64,000 bases of DNA from Bacteroidia bacterium (lineage in GTDB: Bacteria > Bacteroidota > Bacteroidia > B-17B0 > Aurantibacillaceae): the NCBI GenBank assembly GCA_026414605.1, contig JAOAIP010000018.1:1-64000 (forward strand), given 5' to 3'. Positions 25,211 to 34,005 of the stretch are shown piece by piece; positions within the stretch are counted from its first letter, which is position 1; each line of letters begins with the position of its first letter. Position numbers and translations under genes: made by a program. The notes below the pieces were generated by a model, which searched no databases, had not been told where the DNA came from, and worked only from the letters and a program-made list of their open reading frames with translations.

Positions 25211-27850
25211 TTACAATTCCCCTAAAAATCCACCGATTGTAAAGTGGAATTGACCTTTTCCATTTCCAATTCCAGGTTGTCCTGGTACAGAATCAAAGCC
25301 CCATCCATAATCTAATCCTAAAAGTCCAAACATTGGTAAAAATATCCTAATACCCAAGCCAGCACTTCGTTTTACACTAAAAGGATTGAAATATTTAAGT
25401 TGTGAGTAAGCATTACCTGCTTCTGCAAATCCCAATACAAAAATAGTAGCTTGGGGATTAAGTGTTAGAGGATAACGCAATTCCATTGTATATCTTGATA
25501 CAATGGGCGATCCGTAATTTTCAGATAGTGAATTGTCAGGATAACCACGAAGTGCAATAATTTCACGAGAAACAAAATTTTGAAAGCCACTTAATCCACT
25601 TCCTCCAAGATAAAATCTTTCAAACGGCGAAAACCCCATAGATGAACGATAATACGCTAAAAATCCCCACCCCATCTTTAATCTTAAAACTAAATTTCTT
25701 GCTTCTTTTCCTTCAGGGGCTTTTTTGTTTGTCAGTTGGGTAAACCATTCTGCAGTAAATTTGTATTTTTGATATTCAATGAACTTGTATTTTTCTTGAG
25801 GGCTTAAGTCTGATAAATTATTATCCTTAAAAATAAAGTAAGAATAGGGCGGAGTCCATTGTCCTGTGAGTGAGATATTAGAACCATTCTTAGGGAAAAT
25901 GGGAGCATCAATAGAATTGCGTGACAAAGTGAAAGAAAAATGAAAGTCGTTTGCAAAACCTGTGTTAAGTCCTTGAAATAAAGAATAACGATGTAAATGA
26001 TAATAATTGTAATTGACGGATGTGTAAATTTGAAAATAATCATCGGGCCATTTCAATCGTTTGCCAAAACCAATGGAACTTCCTATAATGTCCATAAATT
26101 GAGCATTAGGATTCGTAACTTTTTGACCATCTACTTTGATTGTCTTTTTTACACCCAAAGGCGCAAAGGATGTGAAAAATACTGTACCTGTGAGCGAATT
26201 TGGTCTTCGGCCGCCTAACCATGGCTCGGTAAAAGAGATATTATACGATTGATAAAAAGTACCGTTGGTTTGTGCTTGAATGCTTAATCTTTGGCCATCT
26301 CCACTGGGTAAGGGAGTCCACGCATCTTTTTTAAACATATTACGGGCAGAAAAATTATTGAATGTAACTCCTAATGTTCCTAATATTCTACCTCCTCCCC
26401 ATCCACCGGATAGTTGTAGTTGATCATTGGGTTTTTCTTCTAATGTGTATTCCAAATCCACCGTTCCTTCGGCAGGATTAGGTGTAGGATTAACACCAAA
26501 TTTTTCAGGATCAAAGTATCCTAATTGTGCTAATTCTCTTTGGGTACGAATAATGTCAGATCGTCTAAACAATTGCCCAGGTCGTGTGCGAATTTCACGA
26601 TAAATAACTTTATCATTGGTTTTATCATTTCCTTTGACGTGCACTTTATTAATGGTGGCTTGTTTCCCTTCATAAATGTGAATGTCAAAATCAATTGTAT
26701 CATTTCTTATTTGTCGTTCTTTGGGTTGTATTTGAAAAAATAAGTAGCCATCGTCCATATAGAGAGATGAAATATCATAGCCATTAGGATTCATATATAA
26801 TTTTTGATCTAATTTTTGTTGATTAAAAATATCGCCTTCTTTGATACTCAAGATAGTATCTAATTGACCACTTCTATACTTTGAATTCCCATACCAATAA
26901 AATTTCCCAAAGTAATAACGATGTCCTTCTTCTAAATAGATGTCTATATTTACTTTGTAATCATCTACAAAGTAAACAGTATCTTTTATTATTCTTGCGT
27001 CTCTATAACCTCTTGCATTGTATTTTTCAATGATGTTGGGTAAATCTTTTTCTAAATTTTCTTCCAGATATTTCCCTGAATTAAAAGGATTCCACCATCT
27101 TTTTCTTTTGGTTTCTTTCATTGATCTTCTTAGTTTGGCATCGGATAACACAGTATTGCCATAAAAGTTAATGTCCTTTACTCGCACTTTTTTGCCTTTA
27201 TTAATTTTTATGTATAAAATAACGTGTGGTGTTTTTGTGGTTTTATCAGGTTCTTGTGTGATGTCTACTTTTGTAAAATAATAGCCCTTATTGACATAAT
27301 AATCTTTAATAGTATTTTTGATATTTCCAATAGTGTAATCGGTAATAATTTTTTCACGCACTAATCTTATTTTTTCACGGATATCATCGGCTTCGTGTTT
27401 TTTTACTTTTCCAATAAATGTAAATTTTGATAATCGTGGTTTTTCTGCCACTACAATGCGAAGAAAAACATCATTATTGACTATTTTATCAATGTATATT
27501 TGCACATCATCAAACATTCCTTGACGCATCAAGTTTTTGATAGCATCTGCTGTTTTTTCTCCTGGAATTTGAATAACATCTCCAACTGATAATCCTGTTA
27601 AATATCTTAATACATTTTTGTCTGTGATCTCAGTGCCTTCTATTTCAATGCCGCCAATAGTGTATTTTTTAGGTGGATGAGAATACCATTCGTCAATTTT
27701 ATTTTCTTGACTGTGTAAATGAAAATGGATATTTAATAAATACAGTAGTATACTGCTAAAAAATGCTTTTTTATTAAACTTTTGAAAAAAGTGCACAAGA
27801 ATAAAGGATAAAATGGGTACGGAATGTATTTTTATTTTATTTTTATTCAT
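25211..27850 (-). CDS. bamA: Outer-membrane protein assembly factor BamA
   Basis: An 879-residue Omp85 protein that inserts beta-barrel proteins into the outer membrane. After a long hydrophobic N-terminus (true signal peptide may start at an internal methionine) come five POTRA-like repeats, beginning with IGGIEIEGTEITDKNVL and including VRVKDINFYGNTVL. The C-terminal barrel carries the Omp85 motif region (LGGSGLSGF, ALRGYPDNSLSE) and GLGIRIFLPMFGLLGLDYGW. The preceding uppS gene is 28 bp upstream on the same strand. uppS next to bamA recurs in Bacteroidota as far as I recall. Confidence 0.95.
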   Translation of the reverse strand: MNKNKIKIHSVPILSFILVHFFQKFNKKAFFSSILLYLLNIHFHLHSQENKIDEWYSHPPKKYTIGGIEIEGTEITDKNVLRYLTGLSVGDVIQIPGEKTADAIKNLMRQGMFDDVQIYIDKIVNNDVFLRIVVAEKPRLSKFTFIGKVKKHEADDIREKIRLVREKIITDYTIGNIKNTIKDYYVNKGYYFTKVDITQEPDKTTKTPHVILYIKINKGKKVRVKDINFYGNTVLSDAKLRRSMKETKRKRWWNPFNSGKYLEENLEKDLPNIIEKYNARGYRDARIIKDTVYFVDDYKVNIDIYLEEGHRYYFGKFYWYGNSKYRSGQLDTILSIKEGDIFNQQKLDQKLYMNPNGYDISSLYMDDGYLFFQIQPKERQIRNDTIDFDIHIYEGKQATINKVHVKGNDKTNDKVIYREIRTRPGQLFRRSDIIRTQRELAQLGYFDPEKFGVNPTPNPAEGTVDLEYTLEEKPNDQLQLSGGWGGGRILGTLGVTFNNFSARNMFKKDAWTPLPSGDGQRLSIQAQTNGTFYQSYNISFTEPWLGGRRPNSLTGTVFFTSFAPLGVKKTIKVDGQKVTNPNAQFMDIIGSSIGFGKRLKWPDDYFQIYTSVNYNYYHLHRYSLFQGLNTGFANDFHFSFTLSRNSIDAPIFPKNGSNISLTGQWTPPYSYFIFKDNNLSDLSPQEKYKFIEYQKYKFTAEWFTQLTNKKAPEGKEARNLVLRLKMGWGFLAYYRSSMGFSPFERFYLGGSGLSGFQNFVSREIIALRGYPDNSLSENYGSPIVSRYTMELRYPLTLNPQATIFVLGFAEAGNAYSQLKYFNPFSVKRSAGLGIRIFLPMFGLLGLDYGWGFDSVPGQPGIGNGKGQFHFTIGGFLGEL

Positions 27851-27878
27851 AAAATTAATTAGATATTAAACTTGCAAT

Positions 27879-28637
27879 TTATTTGTTTATTTCTTTTTGA
27901 ATTTGTTCACTGGTTTTACCAAAGCGTCTTTCTCTTTTTTGAAAATCAATAATGGCTTTGTAGAATTCTTCTTTTGTAAAATCAGGCCAATAAAGGGGAG
28001 TAAAGTAAAGTTCTGCATAAGCCGCTTGCCACAAAAGAAAGTTACTCATTCTCAATTCACCACTTGTACGAATAATGAGTTCAGGGTCTGGCATTTGAGA
28101 AGTCGCTAAATGTTGTTGAAAAATTTCTTCATTAATATCTTCAATGGTTAAACGACCTTCTTTTACTTTTTGAGCAATAGATTTACAGGCATTGACAATT
28201 TCCCATTTAGAAGAATAACTTAATGCTAATGTAAGTACAAGTTGGGTATTGTTTTTTGTTGTTCTTAAAGATTGAAGCAAAGAAGTTTGACATTTTTCGG
28301 GAAGAGAAGAGATATTCCCAATAGCATTTAAGCGGATATTATTTTTCATTAACTCGGGGGCTTCCTGTTCAATAGCCAAGACCAATAGTTCCATCAAGGC
28401 ATCTACTTCATTTTTGGGACGCTTCCAATTTTCTATACTAAAAGCATAAAGGGTTAGATATTGGACGCCACATTCAACGCTTGCTTTTACGGCATTTCTA
28501 ACAGATTCAACGCCTGCTTTGTGCCCCTCTATTCTGTCAAGTCCTCTTTTTTTTGCCCATCTCCCATTCCCATCCATAATAATAGCCACGTGTATAGGAA
28601 CTCTATCTTTTTGTATTTGATTTAATAATTCACTCAT
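27879..28637 (-). CDS. uppS: Isoprenyl (undecaprenyl diphosphate) synthase UppS
   Basis: A 252-residue cis-prenyltransferase that makes undecaprenyl diphosphate, the carrier lipid for peptidoglycan and surface glycans. The catalytic aspartate is D22 in AIIMDGNGRWAKKRG. GHKAGVESVRN, LTLYAFSIENWKRP, and the C-terminal LIIRTSGELRMSNFLLWQ and AELYFTPLYWPDF are diagnostic. At 252 residues it has normal length. It is the first gene of a probable uppS-bamA operon with a -7 element 19 bp upstream. Confidence 0.97.
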   Translation of the reverse strand: MSELLNQIQKDRVPIHVAIIMDGNGRWAKKRGLDRIEGHKAGVESVRNAVKASVECGVQYLTLYAFSIENWKRPKNEVDALMELLVLAIEQEAPELMKNNIRLNAIGNISSLPEKCQTSLLQSLRTTKNNTQLVLTLALSYSSKWEIVNACKSIAQKVKEGRLTIEDINEEIFQQHLATSQMPDPELIIRTSGELRMSNFLLWQAAYAELYFTPLYWPDFTKEEFYKAIIDFQKRERRFGKTSEQIQKEINK

Positions 28638-28656
28638 CTTTGCAAAAATTGACCTG

Positions 28657-28664
28657 CAAATGTA
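28657..28664 (-). promoter_or_regulatory. Bacteroidota-type -7 promoter element for uppS-bamA
   Basis: TACATTTG on the minus strand, exact TAnnTTTG, lies 19 bp upstream of the uppS ATG. No clear -33 TTTG is present at 19-21 bp. Confidence 0.55.
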
Positions 28665-28703
28665 AGTTTAATTTGTGCATATTTAAAATTTAACATTAAA
28701 ATG

Positions 28704-28735
28704 TTTGGTGGTGAAGGAAATAATATTTAATTTTG
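28704..28735 (+). promoter_or_regulatory. Promoter of the T9SS-exported surface protein
   Basis: TTTG (28704-28707), a 20-bp spacer and TAATTTTG (28728-28735) give a full match to the Bacteroidota consensus. The predicted transcript starts about 40 nt before the ATG at 28780. This rules out an in-frame non-ATG start at 28705. Confidence 0.75.
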
Positions 28736-28779
28736 TAACCAAAATCACAATTTATCGTATAACAAAAAAACTTACAACT

Positions 28780-31700
28780 ATGAAAAAGATTTTATTTATC
28801 TCAGTAACAATGCTTTTGATCTGCTTCTTTACTCTATCTATTAAAGCACAATCAATATACAATTACAAAGGCAGTGGTGCTTTGAATGCATTGAGCAGTT
28901 GGACACTCAATCCAGGGGGTACAAATCCTCCGGATTTTACAAGCCCCAATCAGATTTTTGTAGTAACGAATGTAAGCAGTACTACTTTATCTGCTGCAGG
29001 TTGGACAGTAAGTGGAAGTGGTTCTGAAATTCGCATTGGAAATGGATCCTCCTCAACAAAATTAACGGTTGCCAGTAATGCTACTTTAATGGTTAGTGGT
29101 GGTGCTAAATTAAGAGTACAAAACAATGGTACTTTAAATTTACAACAAACTACTTTAACTTATTTACCTTCTTCCGTTGATGTAATAGTAGATAATGGTT
29201 CTACGGTTGAATGGGCTCAAACTTCTGCTGTAAATGTTTGGCCTTTAAATTATTGGAATTTTACTTTATTAGGGGCTTCCAAAAATATTGCTGCAAGTAG
29301 CAGTATGACAGTTCAAAATCAATATAAGTCCAACAATCTTACACTAAGTTTTAATAATGGTAGTGGGTTGTATATTTTAGGCGACGTTATTGGAAATTTG
29401 GCTTTAAGAAGTGCAACAAGTTCCTCTACATTAAGTATTGGTGGGGCTTCTACAAGCAGTATCAATATCACTTTGCCTGTAAATGACCAAACATTTGGAA
29501 GGTTTGAGTTAAATCGTAATTCATTAGTGAAATGGAATAAGAGTGGTGGATATTGGGTTGCCTGGTATAGTTTCTCTGTAACAACAGGTACAATAGATAT
29601 TACAGGGTTTGCTGATGGACACATATTATATTTATATGGGAATGCCAATTTAGGATCAACTTGGAAATCAAAAAATACTTTAGTGATGGACTTTAGAGGT
29701 ACAGGTTCTATTTCGGGGAATTTAAATTTTCAAAGCGGTTTTAATTCTTTAAATACTTTGAGATTAAACAAATCGGGGCAAACTTTAAGTTTAGGTACTC
29801 CACTAGATATTTACAGCGATGTGAATGTATTAGCAGGAACATTATCAACAAATGGTAATTTAACTTTAAAATCAAATGCTACACAAAAAGCAAGAATAAA
29901 TGTATTAGGTACATCTGCGGACGTTACAGGTAATGTAACTGTTGAGACCTTTGCCAAAGGGGGATATACAGGTTGGACGAATTTAGCAGTAGCAGGCGTT
30001 ACAGCTCAGACAATGGCTTCGGGATGGGGAGATGATTTTCCAATGACTTGCCCAAGCGGTTGTCCGAATGGTTCTACTGCTGGTGGAGTTCCTTTTACTT
30101 CAGTAACTACTTATAATGAAACGAATAATACTTACCCGGGTATAACGAGCGGAACAAATCCTATTACGCCTGGTGTAGGATATTGGGTATATCTTGGTAA
30201 TGGCCAAACAACAACTACAGATATTCTTATTGATGTAACGGGTCCAATTGTAAAAAAAGCCGCAGGAAGTTGGAGTTTTACTAAAACATCAGGACAAGGA
30301 GAAGGTTGGAATTTAGTAGGCAATCCTTATCCATCACCAATTAGTTTTGCAAAAGCATTTGGAAGTTCTTATGGTTCTGGTAAAATGGCTAATGAATTAA
30401 GAGTATGGAATCCTGACTTAAATAGCGGTAATGGGGACTATGCTTTATACAAAGTAGGCGTAGGTTCCACTCCTCCTGTGGCAAGTGGTGGAATTGACGA
30501 TAATATCCCAACAGGACAAGGTTTTTACATAATTGCAAATCAAGCATTTTCTATTAGTTGGTCTGAAAACTTTAAAACAACTACTGCAAGTACCAATCCA
30601 CTGCTTAGAACTATGAATAATGAAAACACTCAAAGTATCTCTCCACAGCAAAATCGCTTGTTTCATTTACATCTTACTGGCAGTGGTGCTGATTCTTATG
30701 TAGGTATTCATTTTAATTCTAATGCTAATGTCTCATATAACTCAAACTTTGATGCGGAACAAATTGATCCTTATCCAGGGGCTCCCCAAGTATTTAGTGT
30801 TGTAGGTAATAAAGAACTCAAAGTAAAGGGTCTCCCTTATCCGAATGGCACACTTTCTTTAGACATTAAGGTAAGAAGTGGTATTTCAGGAACATATACT
30901 CTTTCGCTTCAAGGAATGGAAAATATACCTGCAGGGGCTTGTTTGACTTTGTTTGATAAATTTACTAATACAACTCATAATCTTTTATCATCTCCTTATG
31001 TGTTTAATTTTTCTGATACAACTACTATATCTCGTTTTGTATTGAATATCACAATGAACCAATTGTCTAATTTAAGTACAAGTATTTTAAGTACACCTCA
31101 ATGTCATCATCAAAATACAGGGGCGATTGTTGCGTCAATGGGAAGTGGAAGTTATAATTTTGTATGGAAAGACATTAATAATCAAATCATTAAAACTACT
31201 AATAATGTCAATAAAGATACACTTAAAAATGTAGGAGAAGGATATTATTTTGTAGAAGTTAATGACGGAAATTGTTCAAATATCACTAATACAGTACAAA
31301 TTATTGCTAATACCAGTGTACCAAATATAGATTTTACCGCCGGAAGCGATACGGTTCCTGTAAATACTGCTGTTTTATTTACAAACACTTCACAAAATCT
31401 CAGCAATTTTGAATGGAACTTTGGTGATGGGGGAACAGATAATTCTGTTAATCCTGTGCATGCTTTTACTAATCCTGGAAATTATTTAGTAATACTAACA
31501 GGTATGAATAGTTGCGGAGATACGCTATCTACATTAAAAGAAATTATTGTGATGACATCTACTCAATTAAACCCAAATGGAGTTCCAGTATCGCCTGTGT
31601 TACAAGTGAGCCGAGATGTGAAGGGGTATTATATTACTGCTAATTATACAAAAGATACAAAAGTCAATATCTTAGTAAGCGATATACTTGGTCGTCAAAT

Positions 31701-31833
31701 TATCAAAGAGACAATTACATTAGGTAATAACAAAAGATTTTACTTGAATCATTTGCCAGAAAATCAAATTATTGTGATTAGAGCAGAAGATGGATATAAC
31801 ATTATCAACCAAAAGGTTTTTGTAGAAAAATAG
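28780..31833 (+). CDS. Large secreted surface protein with PKD domain and T9SS type A sorting domain
   Basis: A 1017-residue exported protein. It has a signal peptide (MKKILFISVTMLLICFF to about IKAQS), then a long Gly/Ser/Thr/Asn-rich region with regularly spaced hydrophobic residues, suggestive of a beta-helix (about 30-330). Further modules include WNLVGNPYPSPISF (typical of T9SS cargo). A PKD domain is near residues 865-945 (FEWNFGDGGTDNSVNPVH). The last 80 residues form a sorting domain ending NQKVFVEK. PorW at 56.5-59.3 kb belongs to the export machinery. Ligand or function is unknown. A full promoter match at 28704-28735 and an internal terminator in the facing gene make it monocistronic. 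Confidence 0.88.
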   Translation: MKKILFISVTMLLICFFTLSIKAQSIYNYKGSGALNALSSWTLNPGGTNPPDFTSPNQIFVVTNVSSTTLSAAGWTVSGSGSEIRIGNGSSSTKLTVASNATLMVSGGAKLRVQNNGTLNLQQTTLTYLPSSVDVIVDNGSTVEWAQTSAVNVWPLNYWNFTLLGASKNIAASSSMTVQNQYKSNNLTLSFNNGSGLYILGDVIGNLALRSATSSSTLSIGGASTSSINITLPVNDQTFGRFELNRNSLVKWNKSGGYWVAWYSFSVTTGTIDITGFADGHILYLYGNANLGSTWKSKNTLVMDFRGTGSISGNLNFQSGFNSLNTLRLNKSGQTLSLGTPLDIYSDVNVLAGTLSTNGNLTLKSNATQKARINVLGTSADVTGNVTVETFAKGGYTGWTNLAVAGVTAQTMASGWGDDFPMTCPSGCPNGSTAGGVPFTSVTTYNETNNTYPGITSGTNPITPGVGYWVYLGNGQTTTTDILIDVTGPIVKKAAGSWSFTKTSGQGEGWNLVGNPYPSPISFAKAFGSSYGSGKMANELRVWNPDLNSGNGDYALYKVGVGSTPPVASGGIDDNIPTGQGFYIIANQAFSISWSENFKTTTASTNPLLRTMNNENTQSISPQQNRLFHLHLTGSGADSYVGIHFNSNANVSYNSNFDAEQIDPYPGAPQVFSVVGNKELKVKGLPYPNGTLSLDIKVRSGISGTYTLSLQGMENIPAGACLTLFDKFTNTTHNLLSSPYVFNFSDTTTISRFVLNITMNQLSNLSTSILSTPQCHHQNTGAIVASMGSGSYNFVWKDINNQIIKTTNNVNKDTLKNVGEGYYFVEVNDGNCSNITNTVQIIANTSVPNIDFTAGSDTVPVNTAVLFTNTSQNLSNFEWNFGDGGTDNSVNPVHAFTNPGNYLVILTGMNSCGDTLSTLKEIIVMTSTQLNPNGVPVSPVLQVSRDVKGYYITANYTKDTKVNILVSDILGRQIIKETITLGNNKRFYLNHLPENQIIVIRAEDGYNIINQKVFVEK

Positions 31834-31849
31834 AATTTGAGTTATTTAC

Positions 31850-32254
31850 TTAAAAATACTTTTGACATTCTTTCAAAAACCAATCCGGAGCAAGGATTGG
31901 TTTTTTTGTTTCTTTATTCAAAAACACAAGTGTTACATATCCTGTGTTGAGAAGTTCGCCCTTTGTATTAAAGCATTCGTGATGAAAAGTGATTTTTAAT
32001 TTAGGAATTTCTTTAATAGTAGTCATCAAGATAATTTCATCATCGTAAAAAGCAGGTTTTTTGTATTCTATATGATATTCAATAACAGGCATTAATATTC
32101 CTTTTTCTTCCATTTCTTTGTAAGATAGACCTAATTTTCGCATTGCTTCTACTCTTCCTATTTCGTAGTATTCAGCGTATCTGCCATAATATACAAAGCC
32201 CATTTGGTCTGTTTCTGCGTATCTTACTCTTATTTTTGTTTCAGCAGTAATCAT
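31850..32254 (-). CDS. Acyl-CoA thioesterase, hotdog fold (YbgC/4HBT family)
   Basis: A 134-residue single-domain hotdog thioesterase. The active-site segment RYAETDQMGFVYYGRYAEYY holds the catalytic aspartate at residue 16. RVEAMRKLGLSYKEMEEKG and the PAFYDDEI strand fit the 4-hydroxybenzoyl-CoA/YbgC family. These enzymes hydrolyse short or medium acyl-CoA; the true substrate is unknown. Its C-terminal codons contain, on the opposite strand, the terminator of the facing surface-protein gene. It follows the Smr-domain gene by only 5 bp and probably shares its promoter. Confidence 0.9.
   Translation of the reverse strand: MITAETKIRVRYAETDQMGFVYYGRYAEYYEIGRVEAMRKLGLSYKEMEEKGILMPVIEYHIEYKKPAFYDDEIILMTTIKEIPKLKITFHHECFNTKGELLNTGYVTLVFLNKETKKPILAPDWFLKECQKYF
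31877..31907 (+). terminator. Terminator of the surface-protein gene, embedded in the facing thioesterase gene
   Basis: A 10-bp perfect stem AAACCAATCC / GGATTGGTTT (31877-31886 and 31894-31903) with a 7-nt loop is followed by further T residues on the plus strand. It lies 43 bp after the surface-protein stop and within the last codons of the convergent thioesterase gene. Confidence 0.8.
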
Positions 32255-32259
32255 AAATT

Positions 32260-33288
32260 TTATTTAATGTAAACTACAGTTGCACCAAATCCATAATGTT
32301 TGTAGGGTGCATCTTCAACAGATTTAACTTCATCAACAGTTTTCAGGTATTCACGAATTTCATATTTTAATCTACCATTGCCGACTCCGTGAATAATAGT
32401 GATTTTTTTTACATTAGAGGCAATAGCATTGTGCAGTTCTTTTTCAAATATGTCCAGTTGAATTTGTAGTTTTTGATGCGGAGATAAGTTTCCAGGATTT
32501 TCAACCAATTCTTCAATGTGCAAGTCCAATACTACTTCGTCTTGATATTTTCTGGTGATAGATTTTTGATGAGTAGATGGTTTTTGTAAATGTTTTTCTT
32601 TGAGTTGATTAATTTTCATTAAATCTTCATCGCTAATGTGTACTCGTATGTTTTGAGGCGAACGAGAAGAAACGATGTCTGAATTAGAAATTGCAAAATT
32701 GTCTTTTAAGATAACAATATACACAGGCCTTTGAAAATCAGGATGGGACACAAACAAGGAAGGTTGAAAACTTCTTTCATTGAGTTTAATAGTTTCAAAC
32801 AAAGGGCTTTGAGGGGTATACAATCTATCTTGATATAAAATTATTTGAATTTGATGTGTATCTATGTCTTTAATTAATGTGGAAGAAAGTGTTTTGATTC
32901 TTTGTTTTTCAAACGATTGAATAAGCCCGTGAGCCACGCATTGATAAGTATTATTTTTTCCAAGAGAATAGGTGTAATAAAAAAAATAATCTGAAAGGTT
33001 ATACAAATAAACATAATATTCAGAAGCATCTTTTACCTTTGGTGTATTGCTTTCTATGGCTAAATAAATGACTTTATTATCTACTAAATTGGTTTCTTGT
33101 AAGGATGAGGCATTGGGGTTAATGATAATGTTTTTATTATCAGGGATGAGTTCGTTAGATGCATAAGGAATTTCCATTCCATCGGGTAATTGAACAATGA
33201 CTTCATAATCATTTTTTATAGCAGTAATAGTACCGCCCCCTTTTTCATTGAGGAATTTAACTTTATCACCAATCTTCCATTTTTTCAT
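32260..33288 (-). CDS. DUF2027 protein with C-terminal Smr domain
   Basis: A 342-residue protein. The N-terminal 50 residues form a small beta domain (WKIGDKVKFLNEKGGGTITA), the middle resembles DUF2027, and the C-terminus is an Smr domain with LDLHIEELVE, ITIIHGVGNGRLKYEIREYL and the final HYGFGATVVYI. Smr domains are nucleases or nucleic-acid binders related to the MutS2 tail. DxH-like DLH and the HGVGNG loop are intact. The start at 33288 (ATG) is preferred: the upstream in-frame TTG (33295-33297) lies inside the -7 promoter element. Confidence 0.88.
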   Translation of the reverse strand: MKKWKIGDKVKFLNEKGGGTITAIKNDYEVIVQLPDGMEIPYASNELIPDNKNIIINPNASSLQETNLVDNKVIYLAIESNTPKVKDASEYYVYLYNLSDYFFYYTYSLGKNNTYQCVAHGLIQSFEKQRIKTLSSTLIKDIDTHQIQIILYQDRLYTPQSPLFETIKLNERSFQPSLFVSHPDFQRPVYIVILKDNFAISNSDIVSSRSPQNIRVHISDEDLMKINQLKEKHLQKPSTHQKSITRKYQDEVVLDLHIEELVENPGNLSPHQKLQIQLDIFEKELHNAIASNVKKITIIHGVGNGRLKYEIREYLKTVDEVKSVEDAPYKHYGFGATVVYIK

Positions 33289-33294
33289 AATGGG

Positions 33295-33302
33295 CAAAGT
33301 TA
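33295..33302 (-). promoter_or_regulatory. -7 promoter element for the Smr-domain gene
   Basis: TAACTTTG on the minus strand, exact TAnnTTTG, ends 6 bp from the ATG at 33288. It overlaps the alternative TTG start and so excludes it. It faces away from the gmk promoter about 75 bp to the right. Confidence 0.6.
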
Positions 33303-33375
33303 ATGAATAATGAGGAATGAATAAAAATCATCAGGGCTTAATATCAAATTCAGGGAGATTAAACATAATAATATG

Positions 33376-33383
33376 TATCTTTG
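33376..33383 (+). promoter_or_regulatory. -7 promoter element for gmk, next to the start codon
   Basis: TATCTTTG, exact TAnnTTTG, ends only 4 bp before the ATG at 33388. The transcript should begin at or very near the start codon. It overlaps the alternative upstream ATG (33373-33375), which is therefore unlikely to be used. Confidence 0.6.
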
Positions 33384-33387
33384 CCCA

Positions 33388-33978
33388 ATGGAGTTTAATG
33401 GTAAATTAATTGTATTTTCAGGACCATCAGGGTCGGGTAAAACAAGTATTGTCAAGGCATTGTTGAATGACTATCCACATTTATTTGGTTTTTCTATATC
33501 TGCGACTACTCGTGCTAAACGTGAAGGCGAAGTAGATGGAAGAGATTATTATTTTATTTCCCCCGAAGAATTTAAGAAGAAAATTGAACAAGGTGAATTT
33601 ATTGAATGGGAAGAAGTGTATGAGAATATGTTTTATGGTACATTAAAAAGTGAAATACATCGTTTGCATCAGCAAAACAAGCACGTTTTATTTGACATTG
33701 ATGTAGAAGGCGGTTTAAATATCAAAAAAATATATGGGGATAAAGTGCTTACAATTTTTGTGATGCCACCAAGTATTGAAGATTTAAAAAACAGATTACA
33801 AAAAAGAAAAACGGAAAGTGAGGAAAGTTTGCAAAAAAGAATAAACAAAGCCCAACAAGAAATTGAAAAATCCAAATACTTTGATGTTATTATTGTAAAT
33901 GATGATTTAAATGCTGCTATTGAAAAAACAAAAACCGTGGTGATGCAATTTTTAAATAATGATAAAAGTTCAAATTAG
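33388..33978 (+). CDS. gmk: Guanylate kinase
   Basis: A 196-residue P-loop kinase that phosphorylates GMP to GDP. The P-loop is SGPSGSGKTSIV. SATTRAKREGEVDGRDYYF binds GMP, and FIEWEEVYENMFYGT and LFDIDVEGGLNIKK follow as in the family. The start at 33388 is chosen because the preceding in-frame ATG (33373) is overlapped by the promoter element. The ABC exporter gene follows 27 bp downstream on the same strand. Confidence 0.97.
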   Translation: MEFNGKLIVFSGPSGSGKTSIVKALLNDYPHLFGFSISATTRAKREGEVDGRDYYFISPEEFKKKIEQGEFIEWEEVYENMFYGTLKSEIHRLHQQNKHVLFDIDVEGGLNIKKIYGDKVLTIFVMPPSIEDLKNRLQKRKTESEESLQKRINKAQQEIEKSKYFDVIIVNDDLNAAIEKTKTVVMQFLNNDKSSN

Positions 33979-34005
33979 TTCTAACTTATTCCTTACTTTG
34001 GTCGC

